NCBI GenBank assembly: GCA_020059985.1
Contig: JAGVCI010000125.1
Span: forward strand, 1 to 8,309
Source of the DNA: Candidatus Peribacterales bacterium
GTDB taxonomy: Bacteria > Patescibacteriota > Gracilibacteria > Peribacterales > Peribacteraceae
Direction: 5' to 3'
Length of the DNA stretch: 8,309 nucleotides
Both the position numbers and the translations under genes were made by a program. Position 1 is the first letter of the stretch; every line of letters starts with the position of its first letter. Shown here piece after piece: positions 1-6,421 of the stretch. Under the pieces are notes generated by a model, which worked only from the letters and a program-made list of their open reading frames with translations, did no database searches and was not told where the DNA came from.

Positions 1-174
1 CCCATTGGAATGTTTTGGACGGGGGAACTTCTCGACAATCAGCTCGATGTTCTCGCGTCACTCGACTTAAAAGAGGTGAAGCTTGGCTCCTATGATGAAG
101 TTCTACCGAAATTCCTCCAGACCTGTGATTTTAACTCTAAATTGCTGATTCCTTGGTATGGGCGAGAGGGGTAA
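1..174 (+). CDS. C-terminal end of an unrecognised protein (5' part outside window)
   Basis: Reading frame 1 is open from the first base to a TAA at 172-174, giving the last 57 residues of a protein that begins outside the window. The other two plus frames meet stops earlier. The visible tail is mixed hydrophobic and charged (starts PIGMFWTGELLDNQLDVLAS and ends LLIPWYGREG) with no membrane segment, metal-binding cluster or nucleotide-binding motif. I do not recognise the family. The gene runs in the same direction as secA but is separated from it by 182 bp containing a large palindrome, so the two are probably separate transcription units. That this is a real gene end rests on the open frame, the protein-like composition and its position; the function is unknown. 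Confidence 0.5.
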   Translation, partial: PIGMFWTGELLDNQLDVLASLDLKEVKLGSYDEVLPKFLQTCDFNSKLLIPWYGREG

Positions 175-281
175 TTCTCGGGTTTTTCGCTCTCCATTTT
201 TATCTTCGCCGCGTATGCTTCTTCGCGCATGATACGGCTTCGCGTTTTCCATAAGATCTTGGGCCTGCTACCGCAGTGGAC

Positions 282-307
282 ATATCGGCGTAGCGCTACG
301 CCGATAT
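282..307. repeat. 26-bp perfect palindrome upstream of secA
   Basis: The left half ATATCGGCGTAGC (282-294) is followed without spacer by its exact reverse complement GCTACGCCGATAT (295-307); the flanking bases at 281 and 308 no longer pair. It lies 49 bp before the secA start and 107 bp after the preceding stop. As RNA it could form an 11-bp stem with a GCGC loop, but neither strand has a T-run after it, so it is not a standard intrinsic terminator. A dimeric-regulator operator for secA or an unusual hairpin (terminator or mRNA element) are the possibilities. The rest of 175-356 shows no convincing gene or clear promoter. Confidence 0.7.
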
Positions 308-356
308 CAGGAATTGTATCCATTAGCATGAGTGTACTTTTCTCTCGCGTAGCCGT

Positions 357-3053
357 ATGAATGTCATCGATTCCCTCAATCGACTCCTTGGTGATCCCAA
401 CAAGAAAGAGCTTCGCAAACTCGCGCCTATCGTCGCGCGTATAAAAGAGGCGGAGAAGGCTGACGCAATCCGGAGTCTGACACTCGAAGATCTTCCGAAG
501 AAAACGGCGGAGTTCAAAGCGCGTGTCGCAGCGGGGACATCCGTCGATGATCTTCTTCCCGAAGCGTTTGCGGTTGCCGTGCGCGCGTGTGAACTCATTC
601 AAGGAAAAACTATTTCCTTCGGACAGCAGACGTTCACGTGGGACATGGTTCCGTACGATGTGCAGAAACTGGGAGGAGTGGTTCTGCACCGTGGTGCGAT
701 TGCCGAAATGAGAACAGGAGAAGGAAAGACGCTCGTTTGCACACTTCCGGTGTACTTGAACGCACTCACTGGAAAGGGCGTGCACGTTGTCACCGTGAAC
801 GAATACTTGGCGAAACGCGACGCGCTCTGGATGGGTCTTCTCTACGAAGCACTTGGTCTTACGGTTGGGGTCATCACCAACGATCTCAACAGTGAGCAAC
901 GAAAGAAGGTTTATGACTGTGACATCACCTACGGAACGAATAATGAATTTGGGTTCGACTACCTGCGCGACAATATGGCGACATCCATCGGTCGACAGGT
1001 GCAGCGCGGACTCCACTTCGCGATCGTGGATGAAGTGGATAGCATCCTGATCGACGAAGCACGCACGCCGCTCATCATTTCGCAGCAGGCTGCGGAGTCC
1101 ACGGCGAAGTACACGCAGTATGCGTCTCTCGTGCGTCAGCTCTCCGAGAATGTGCACTACAACAAAGATGAGAAGCAGCGTGTTGCAACCCTCACAGAGG
1201 AGGGAGTGAAGAAAATGGAGGAGCTTATTGGGATCGAAAACATCTACACCGATCGTGGATTCGAAGAAGTGCACCACATCGAGCAGGCGCTCCGTGCGCA
1301 CGCGATCTACCAGCTGGATGTCGACTACGTGATCAAAGAAGGGGAGATCGTCATCGTCGATGAATTCACCGGACGTCTGATGCCTGGACGCCGCTACGGT
1401 CATGGGCTTCACCAGGCAATCGAGGCGAAAGAAGGAGTTGCCGTGCAGCGCGAGAGTAAGACGCTCGCGACGATCACATTCCAAAATTTCTTCCGTCTCT
1501 ACGGAAAACTCTCGGGCATGACCGGTACAGCAAAGACCGAAGAAGAAGAGTTTGAAACGATCTACAAACTTCGCACGATCATTATCCCGACGCATCGCCC
1601 GATGGTGCGCACCGATAAATCCGATGCCATCTACCGCACGGTTACTGCGAAGTTCCTCGCCGTGGCGAAGATCGCTCGCGAGATGAATGAGAAGGGACAA
1701 CCGGTGCTCATTGGTACGACATCGATCGAAAAATCCGAAGCACTCTCCAAACTTCTCGAACAGAAAGGCATCCCACACCAAGTGCTCAACGCCAAGAATC
1801 ACCAGAGGGAAGCAGAGATTGTGGCGAACGCTGGACAGCGCGGATCGGTCACGATCGCGACAAACATGGCTGGACGCGGAACGGACATCAAACTTGGTGA
1901 AGGAGTCGCTGCCCTCGGTGGACTCGCCATTCTCGGTACTGAACGACATGAATCCCGTCGTATCGATAATCAGCTGCGTGGACGATCGGGACGTCAGGGA
2001 GATCCGGGAGAATCGCAGTTCTTCGTCTCTATGGAGGATGATCTCATGCGTCTCTTCGGCGGAGATCGGATCAAGTCCATGATGGAGAGACTGCGCGTCC
2101 CCGACGATGTGCCGCTCGAAAATATGATGGTGTCTCGTTCGATCGAGAGTGCGCAGAAAAAAGTGGAAGGTCGCAACTTCGATATCCGTCGTCACGTTGT
2201 GCAGTACGACGACGTCATGAACAAGCACCGCGAGATCATCTACAAGCGTCGTCAGAAAATCCTCGAGAAGCTCGCCTCCAACGATTCAGAGAAAAATGCA
2301 GAAACGAACGGCGGAGCTCGTCCTCTCCATGAAGATATCCTCGAGTCTCTGCGTAAAGAAGCGCGATCCATTGTGCTCACACACGCACAGGGAAACGACT
2401 CCGAGATGTGGGACACCAAGGAGATGATCGAGGCAATCGCCACTCTTCACCCTGTTCTCGCGCACGATCTCACCGCAGAAAAGATCCGATCACTAGGCAC
2501 ACAAGAAGAAGTGGCTGATCAATTTGCAAAAATGGTCGTCGATTTCTACGAGGAGAAATGTGCACGCGAAGACGCCGGCACCGTCGCGCAGGCTGAACGT
2601 GTCGTGACACTCCGTTCCATCGACACGCACTGGATGGACCACATCGATGACATGGCGCATCTTCGTGAACAGGTCGCGTTCTCCGGGTACGCACAGCGCG
2701 ATCCGCTGATCGAATACAAAGATCAGGGCTTCCGTCGCTTCCAGCAGCTTCTTTCAACAATCGAATCCACGATTGTTCGCACCATTCTCCAGATCGACTT
2801 CCGTCAGTTCGCTCCTCAGGTGATCCTCAAGCAAGCAGAGGAGGAGCTAGAGAGACTGCAGACCAACAAAGATTCCATTGAAGGAGAGCTGACCCACACG
2901 GGCGTTTCTCCGGTCGTCATGCAACAGCCTGCAGGTGCGCCTCGTCCGAGACAACCTCAGGCTCAACGCAATCTTCCCAAGGTTGGGCGAAACGACCCCT
3001 GTCCTTGCGGAAGCGGAAAGAAGTTCAAGAAGTGTCACGGCGCCAATGCGTGA
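357..3053 (+). CDS. secA: Preprotein translocase ATPase SecA
   Basis: SecA is the cytoplasmic/peripheral-membrane motor that uses ATP to push unfolded preproteins through SecYEG. The 898 residues match the usual bacterial length and carry the full motif set: DVQ..GG at 101-107, Walker A MRTGEGKT at 118-125, VTVNEYLA at 145-152, Walker B DEVD at 225-228 followed by SILIDEARTPLI, IVDEFTGR at 333-340, LSGMTGTA at 385-392, TNMAGRGTDI at 502-511 and the second-RecA-fold QLRGRSGRQGDPG at 539-551. The helical scaffold segment SIDTHWMDHIDDMAHLREQV lies near 754-773. A Pro/Gln-rich linker (about 852-875) leads to a SEC-C tail with Cys882, Cys884, Cys893 and His894, which in this family bind zinc and contact SecB or ribosomes. 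Two extra stretches relative to E. coli SecA as I remember it are residues about 83-97 and a polar loop at 640-657. The ATG at 357 gives a normal SecA N-terminus; no Shine-Dalgarno precedes it. The gene ends in tandem stops TGA-TAG. It appears monocistronic. Confidence 0.98.
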   Translation: MNVIDSLNRLLGDPNKKELRKLAPIVARIKEAEKADAIRSLTLEDLPKKTAEFKARVAAGTSVDDLLPEAFAVAVRACELIQGKTISFGQQTFTWDMVPYDVQKLGGVVLHRGAIAEMRTGEGKTLVCTLPVYLNALTGKGVHVVTVNEYLAKRDALWMGLLYEALGLTVGVITNDLNSEQRKKVYDCDITYGTNNEFGFDYLRDNMATSIGRQVQRGLHFAIVDEVDSILIDEARTPLIISQQAAESTAKYTQYASLVRQLSENVHYNKDEKQRVATLTEEGVKKMEELIGIENIYTDRGFEEVHHIEQALRAHAIYQLDVDYVIKEGEIVIVDEFTGRLMPGRRYGHGLHQAIEAKEGVAVQRESKTLATITFQNFFRLYGKLSGMTGTAKTEEEEFETIYKLRTIIIPTHRPMVRTDKSDAIYRTVTAKFLAVAKIAREMNEKGQPVLIGTTSIEKSEALSKLLEQKGIPHQVLNAKNHQREAEIVANAGQRGSVTIATNMAGRGTDIKLGEGVAALGGLAILGTERHESRRIDNQLRGRSGRQGDPGESQFFVSMEDDLMRLFGGDRIKSMMERLRVPDDVPLENMMVSRSIESAQKKVEGRNFDIRRHVVQYDDVMNKHREIIYKRRQKILEKLASNDSEKNAETNGGARPLHEDILESLRKEARSIVLTHAQGNDSEMWDTKEMIEAIATLHPVLAHDLTAEKIRSLGTQEEVADQFAKMVVDFYEEKCAREDAGTVAQAERVVTLRSIDTHWMDHIDDMAHLREQVAFSGYAQRDPLIEYKDQGFRRFQQLLSTIESTIVRTILQIDFRQFAPQVILKQAEEELERLQTNKDSIEGELTHTGVSPVVMQQPAGAPRPRQPQAQRNLPKVGRNDPCPCGSGKKFKKCHGANA

Positions 3054-3111
3054 TAGGACGACGAACAGGAAATTACATTCGGTAGTGTGTTACTAATTCA
3101 GCAAATACACG

Positions 3112-3142
3112 TAGAATCGAGTGTATCTCCTTTCCTTTTTCT
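3112..3142 (+). promoter_or_regulatory. Possible -10 element and pyrimidine-rich leader of the SLH gene
   Basis: TAGAAT at 3112-3117 matches the bacterial -10 consensus at five of six bases and would place transcription start near 3124, about 19 nt before the ATG. No good -35 hexamer is visible at the expected distance (weak TTACTA at 3090-3095). From 3126 to 3142 the leader is an unbroken 17-nt pyrimidine run ending at the start codon, with no Shine-Dalgarno. The rest of the 89-bp secA-SLH gap has no hairpin terminator that I can see. The promoter call is an inference from one hexamer. Confidence 0.35.
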
Positions 3143-4195
3143 ATGCGCACCCTCCTTCTTGCATTCATCGTTGGCTTTCTCTCGTTCCAGGCCCCCCAGC
3201 AAGCGCACGCCTGCAGCTGTGCTATGCCGGGCTCACTGCAGGAATCAATCGATATAGCGGAAGTCATTTTCTCCGGCACTATTGAAGACATCCGCGTCGA
3301 GAGCGAGTGGGAGTTCGCCGTGTCGATCACGGTTGATGAGGAGTGGAAGGGCTTGAGCATGTCCGAGCGCCAGGAATTGACGATCTATACAGCGTCGAAT
3401 TCCGCTGCGTGCGGCTATACCTTCAAAGAAGGCGAAGAATATTTGGTGTATGGATATCGGAATGCAGAAGGCGGCAAAGTGAATGTCGGTCTCTGCTCCG
3501 CGACGAAGCCGCTCGATCAAGCCGAGGAGGATTTGGCCCTGCTTTCCGGCGACGGGCAGTGGGCTTGCACGATGGACGCGAAGATGTGCCCCGACGGTTC
3601 GTACGTCGGCCGCCAGGGGCCAACCTGCGAATTCGCTCCGTGTCCCGACGCAGAAGACGCGCCCTTCACGGACGTTCATTCGAATCACCCAAATGTCGAG
3701 GCGATTGCCTACGTGAAGTCACAGGGCATCGTCGAAGGTTACAGTGACGGTACCTACAGGCCGGACGCAACGATCAACCGCGCGGAGTTCGTAAAAATTC
3801 TGATGGGTACACGCGAAGACGATCAGCGCATGTGCAAGATCGCCGCATTCTCGGACGTCGACCAGACGGCGTGGTATGCGACGTATGCCCACAAGGCACG
3901 TTGCAACGGTCTCGTGCAGGGGTACCCCGACGGCACGTTCCGGCCGGCGAATTCCATCAACTTCGTCGAAGCCGCGAAGATCCTCATGCATGCGTATCCC
4001 TTCCCGTACGATGAGCCGCAGGAGGGAGACCCTTGGTACAAGGGGTATGTCCAAGCCATTGCCTCGCAGGGTGTGATCCCTTTGTCTATCACGCGTTTCG
4101 ATCAGTACATCACCCGCGGCGAAATGGCCGAGATGATCTACCGTCTGCAACGTCCGTCGGAATGGCCGTCGAGGACGTACGATGAGCTCCGATGA
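3143..4195 (+). CDS. Secreted surface protein: TIMP/NTR-like N-terminus, Cys-rich linker, three SLH repeats
   Basis: This 350-residue protein begins with a Sec signal peptide (hydrophobic 3-16, likely cleavage after AHA at residue 23), so the mature chain would start CSC (Cys24, Cys26). A bacterial lipobox is not well matched (AHAC). Residues 24-135 read as an NTR/TIMP-like domain (CSCAMPGSLQESI...VIFSGTI, with Cys90 and Cys118). A short Cys-rich linker at 141-168 has Cys142, 149, 162 and 167 around MCPDGSYVG and GPTCEFAPCP. Three S-layer homology repeats follow: 175-220 (FTDV...GYSDGTYRPDATINRAEFVKIL), 236-281 (FSDV...GYPDGTFRPANSINFVEAAKIL) and a weaker third at 297-336 (QYITRGEMAEMIYRL). 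In known proteins SLH repeats attach to cell-wall polymers, so a surface location outside the membrane is likely. The role of the NTR-like part is not known: metalloprotease inhibition is a family property of animal TIMPs and should not be assumed. It ends 18 bp before holB and in the same frame. Confidence 0.85.
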   Translation: MRTLLLAFIVGFLSFQAPQQAHACSCAMPGSLQESIDIAEVIFSGTIEDIRVESEWEFAVSITVDEEWKGLSMSERQELTIYTASNSAACGYTFKEGEEYLVYGYRNAEGGKVNVGLCSATKPLDQAEEDLALLSGDGQWACTMDAKMCPDGSYVGRQGPTCEFAPCPDAEDAPFTDVHSNHPNVEAIAYVKSQGIVEGYSDGTYRPDATINRAEFVKILMGTREDDQRMCKIAAFSDVDQTAWYATYAHKARCNGLVQGYPDGTFRPANSINFVEAAKILMHAYPFPYDEPQEGDPWYKGYVQAIASQGVIPLSITRFDQYITRGEMAEMIYRLQRPSEWPSRTYDELR

Positions 4196-4199
4196 GGTG

Positions 4200-4205
4200 T
4201 AGAAT
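4200..4205 (+). promoter_or_regulatory. Possible -10 hexamer directly before holB
   Basis: TAGAAT, the same hexamer as before the SLH gene, ends 8 nt before the holB ATG. If used, transcription would begin at or within two or three bases of the start codon, giving a leaderless or nearly leaderless mRNA. No -35 hexamer is evident. The hexamer also lies in the 18-bp gap between two same-strand genes, so holB may simply be co-transcribed with the SLH gene. Confidence 0.25.
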
Positions 4206-4213
4206 GTCCGTCC

Positions 4214-5176
4214 ATGGAGAAATCCTCCATCGTCGGCCACGATGATCTTCTCGATCAGCTGAAAACTGACCTCGCGCAGGAAAATGTGGCGCATGCGTAC
4301 CTTTTCACAGGACCCGAGAGACTAGGGAAAATGACAGTCGCGCGGTGGTTTGCGACCGAGCTCCTCACTGCGGGACAGTCCGAAGCGCAGCAAGAGATTA
4401 TTCGTCATGAGACTGAACGTCTCATGCATCCTGATCTCCTGATCTTAGATCAACTCTGGATAGAGGAGGTGAGCGAAGATTGGGAACAAATCGCGCAGTA
4501 CTCCAACATTCCGCAGACACACAGAGCGAAGAAGCCTGCCGCAAAGACGGACACGATCGGAATCGACGATGTTCGTGCGCTCCAAGAACGGCTCTACGAA
4601 ACTGCGGCGGGAACATGGCGCTGCTGCATCATTCGTGATGTGGATCGTATGCAGGACGAGGCCTCGAATGCATTTCTCAAAATTCTGGAAGAGCCACCGA
4701 ATCGTTTAGTCTTCATCCTCACAACGCGCGCATCTGCGTCACTTCTTCCGACGGTGATTTCGCGCACGCGTGTGATGCGCTTCCACAAAGTTTCTCAAGG
4801 AGAATTGCGCATATTACTCGAAGGTGTCGCCCCGGACGATGCACGTTTCATTCTCCACGTTGCGCAGGGAGCACCAGGTGCCGTTTGCGCCCTCCGTGAT
4901 GATCCCGATCTGCTGCGTGCTGCCCGATTAGTGCACGCTCAGGCGCAGTCTTTCTGGAATGCGACGACACTCCGCGAACGCATGCAGATCCTTAAGCCCT
5001 TGCATGAGCGTTCTGCTTCATCGGATGAGTTCCTTCTTCATCTATTCCTCACACTCCGTGAGCAAACACCACGTCCTGAAGAACATACGGTCCGTGCGCT
5101 CATCGACCTCACTGAGGGGCTCGAAACAAACGCCCATCGAGAGCTCCTCGCGCAGCGATTTGCTCTCGCAATTTAA
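4214..5176 (+). CDS. holB: DNA polymerase III delta-prime subunit (clamp loader)
   Basis: Delta-prime is the non-hydrolysing stator subunit of the clamp loader that places the beta clamp on primed DNA. The 320 residues begin with the family pattern IVGHDDLLDQL, then AHAYLFTGPERLGKMTVARW (27-46), MHPDLLIL (71-78), a RALQERL helix (121-127), CCIIRDVDRMQDEASNAFLK (137-156) continuing ILEEPPNRLVFIL, and SRTRVMRF (183-190), equivalent to the SRC segment. The P-loop (GPERLGKMT, 33-41) has Met where an ATP-binding loop needs Ser or Thr after Lys39, fitting a subunit that does not hydrolyse ATP. Residues 50-66, where E. coli delta-prime carries zinc-binding cysteines, contain none. DnaX is the other candidate, but the degenerate P-loop and MHPDLLIL favour HolB. 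The ATG at 4214 has no good Shine-Dalgarno; GAGGT lies about 15 nt upstream, too far. The stop overlaps that of the convergent TPR gene. Confidence 0.9.
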   Translation: MEKSSIVGHDDLLDQLKTDLAQENVAHAYLFTGPERLGKMTVARWFATELLTAGQSEAQQEIIRHETERLMHPDLLILDQLWIEEVSEDWEQIAQYSNIPQTHRAKKPAAKTDTIGIDDVRALQERLYETAAGTWRCCIIRDVDRMQDEASNAFLKILEEPPNRLVFILTTRASASLLPTVISRTRVMRFHKVSQGELRILLEGVAPDDARFILHVAQGAPGAVCALRDDPDLLRAARLVHAQAQSFWNATTLRERMQILKPLHERSASSDEFLLHLFLTLREQTPRPEEHTVRALIDLTEGLETNAHRELLAQRFALAI

Positions 5177-5190
5177 TTCGCTGCGAGTGC
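5162..5190. terminator. Hairpin spanning the convergent holB/TPR stop codons
   Basis: GCTCTCGCA (5162-5170) and TGCGAGTGC (5182-5190) can pair at 8 of 9 positions around an 11-nt loop that contains both stop codons. It could end transcription from both sides of this tail-to-tail junction, since there is no intergenic space for a separate terminator. Neither strand has a strong T-run after the stem, and the bases are also coding, so this may be chance. Confidence 0.3.
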
Positions 5191-6003
5191 GGCGAGTTTC
5201 TCCTTCACTGCTTCGTTGTACGGTTCGATTTTATTGATTTTGCGTAGTGTCACCTGTGTTTGATCTGTATTCCCAATCTGGAAGTAGCAATCCGCGAGTA
5301 ATTGCAGAAGCGCCGTATCTCTCGGGAGTCTCTCCACAGCTTTTTCCAAGTGGATGATCGCTTCGTCGAAACGTCGAGCAGCGATGCATGCGCGTCCGAG
5401 TGCTGCGGATCGATCAGGATTTTTCGGTTCACGCTGAAGCGCTTGAGCGTAGGCGAGACATGCTTCCTCAAATTTTCCCTGACGGTAGTATGCGAGTCCC
5501 AGGTTACTGTGAAATGACACGTCATCTAGAGATCGAAGGAGTTCGCGGTACATTGCCTCCGCTTTGTTGTCGCGCTCCGTGGAGAGGTAGAGCTTTCCCA
5601 GTTCCGCTCTGATGTCATGCGCGTTCGGGTTGATCGTCAGTGCCTGAATATAAATGCGTTCCCCATCTTCAAATTTTCCTTGCGCGACCGCTTTCTCACC
5701 TTGTCGGAGCAGCGAACGCACCTGCTGCAACTCAACCGCCGATGTGCGTGGGCTCTTCCGCGGTTTTGCTACCTTTGTTTCCTCCAGGATCACCGCGCCA
5801 CGTTCCTCTGCGGAGTTGATGCGCTGACGGATGCTACGGACAAATTTTCGGACCGAACGATGGCGTAGCAAAATCCGTCCTCCGAGGATTGCGCAGATGG
5901 TTAAAAACGAGCCGAACAGGACAAAGACGTAGACCAACGGGCAGAGATGGTAGCGATGGGCCTGAAGCCCGGCAAGGCAGATTACGGGGGTAAACTCTTC
6001 CAC
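5173..6003 (-). CDS. Membrane-anchored tetratricopeptide repeat protein
   Basis: Up to 276 residues. A single hydrophobic segment at 23-45 (LVYVFVLFGSFLTICAIL...) is followed by a very basic stretch (RHRSVRKFVRSIRQR), which by the positive-inside rule puts the rest in the cytoplasm. A charged linker (about 60-92) leads to five TPR units at about 95-128, 129-161, 162-195, 196-229 and 230-263; the third, with LGLAYYRQGKFEEACLAYAQ, is the clearest. TPR arrays bind other proteins, so a scaffold or assembly role at the inner face of the membrane is likely, with unknown partner. The start is uncertain: the GTG at 6003 gives a 22-residue tail with little character, while a TTG at 5937-5935 would start right at the membrane segment. 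The gene follows the ferredoxin gene by 30 bp on the same strand, probably one transcript. The TAA overlaps the holB stop in a TTAA. Confidence 0.85.
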   Translation of the reverse strand: MEEFTPVICLAGLQAHRYHLCPLVYVFVLFGSFLTICAILGGRILLRHRSVRKFVRSIRQRINSAEERGAVILEETKVAKPRKSPRTSAVELQQVRSLLRQGEKAVAQGKFEDGERIYIQALTINPNAHDIRAELGKLYLSTERDNKAEAMYRELLRSLDDVSFHSNLGLAYYRQGKFEEACLAYAQALQREPKNPDRSAALGRACIAARRFDEAIIHLEKAVERLPRDTALLQLLADCYFQIGNTDQTQVTLRKINKIEPYNEAVKEKLAALAAN

Positions 6004-6033
6004 GAAAGTTCGATTTTTGGCTTGCTCTAGGGC

Positions 6034-6324
6034 TTATTCATCGAGCAGTTCCACGACAACATCTCCGTCTCCCTCGACTTCTGCCTGGCAGGTGAGCCTG
6101 TAAGGGTCATCCATCACTCCCATGTTTTCTTCGCGGTCGTTTCTGGCATTGAGCTGATTCATTCCCTGCGTGATGCGGCACATGCAGGTGGTGCAGAAGC
6201 CATTTCCACCACATGCGTGTTCGATGGGCACACCCGCATCCAACCCTATTCTGAGGAGTGGTTTCCCCTTTTCCACTTCCGCTTCGATGCGTTCATCGCC
6301 GTAGATGTAGGTGACTTTGGGCAC
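6034..6324 (-). CDS. [2Fe-2S] ferredoxin
   Basis: A small electron carrier of 96 residues, the normal size for a single-domain 2Fe-2S ferredoxin. Cluster ligands are Cys38, Cys44, Cys47 and Cys79, in the order C-x5-C-x2-C-x31-C (HACGGNGFCTTCMC then YRLTCQ). The x5 spacing is that of the adrenodoxin/ISC-type rather than the plant photosynthetic type (x4). An extra Cys49 sits beside the cluster. The N-terminal strand pair (PKVTYIYGDERIEAEVEKGKPLL) and acidic C-terminus fit the beta-grasp fold. The start is a GTG at 6324-6322 with no Shine-Dalgarno; the reading matches the family N-terminus. It heads a minus-strand pair with the TPR gene and is divergent from sufC, so a role as electron donor in Fe-S cluster assembly or another redox step is plausible. 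Its redox partner is not visible. Confidence 0.92.
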   Translation of the reverse strand: MPKVTYIYGDERIEAEVEKGKPLLRIGLDAGVPIEHACGGNGFCTTCMCRITQGMNQLNARNDREENMGVMDDPYRLTCQAEVEGDGDVVVELLDE

Positions 6325-6329
6325 AAAAC

Positions 6330-6341
6330 GATTGAGAATCG
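6330..6341 (-). promoter_or_regulatory. Mirrored 12-bp box, ferredoxin copy
   Basis: Read on the minus strand this is CGATTCTCAATC, ending 5 nt before the ferredoxin GTG. It matches the box before sufC at 11 of 12 bases, in opposite orientation. It could be a regulator-binding half-site or part of a shared divergent promoter. The short inverted repeat CGATT-GAG-AATCG (6329-6341) covers the same bases. Function is inferred from position only. Confidence 0.35.
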
Positions 6342-6406
6342 CGTCCTGAAACCAGAGAATAGATCAGATTTCGGTGAGAGGCATCCATACTCTCATTCTT
6401 CAATTC

Positions 6407-6418
6407 CGATTTTCAATC
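6407..6418 (+). promoter_or_regulatory. Mirrored 12-bp box, sufC copy
   Basis: CGATTTTCAATC ends 3 nt before the sufC ATG at 6422. It pairs with the CGATTCTCAATC box in front of the ferredoxin, 65 bp away on the other strand. The contained TTCAAT matches four of six bases of a -10 consensus but lies very close to the start codon. The remainder of the 97-bp divergent region (6325-6421) shows only weak hexamers such as TAGATC (6360-6365), and no classical IscR site is evident. Confidence 0.35.
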
Positions 6419-6421
6419 CCC

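Noticed and set aside
90..2228. A 712-codon open frame on the minus strand, opposite secA
   Set aside because: The plus strand in this interval encodes SecA with all its motifs; the antisense translation has no recognisable domain and reads as a codon-bias shadow that even runs through the upstream gap and into the previous gene.
3054..3142. Search for an intrinsic terminator after secA
   Set aside because: No stem of useful length followed by T's was found; the pyrimidine run at 3126-3142 has no preceding hairpin.
3245..3688. Minus-strand and alternative plus-strand open frames opposite the SLH gene
   Set aside because: The plus frame has a signal peptide, a cysteine pattern and SLH repeats; the others are Arg-rich frame shadows.
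6374..6421. GTG at 6374 as the sufC start
   Set aside because: It would add 16 residues not found in SufC proteins and would run through the shared box; the ATG at 6422 gives the normal N-terminus.
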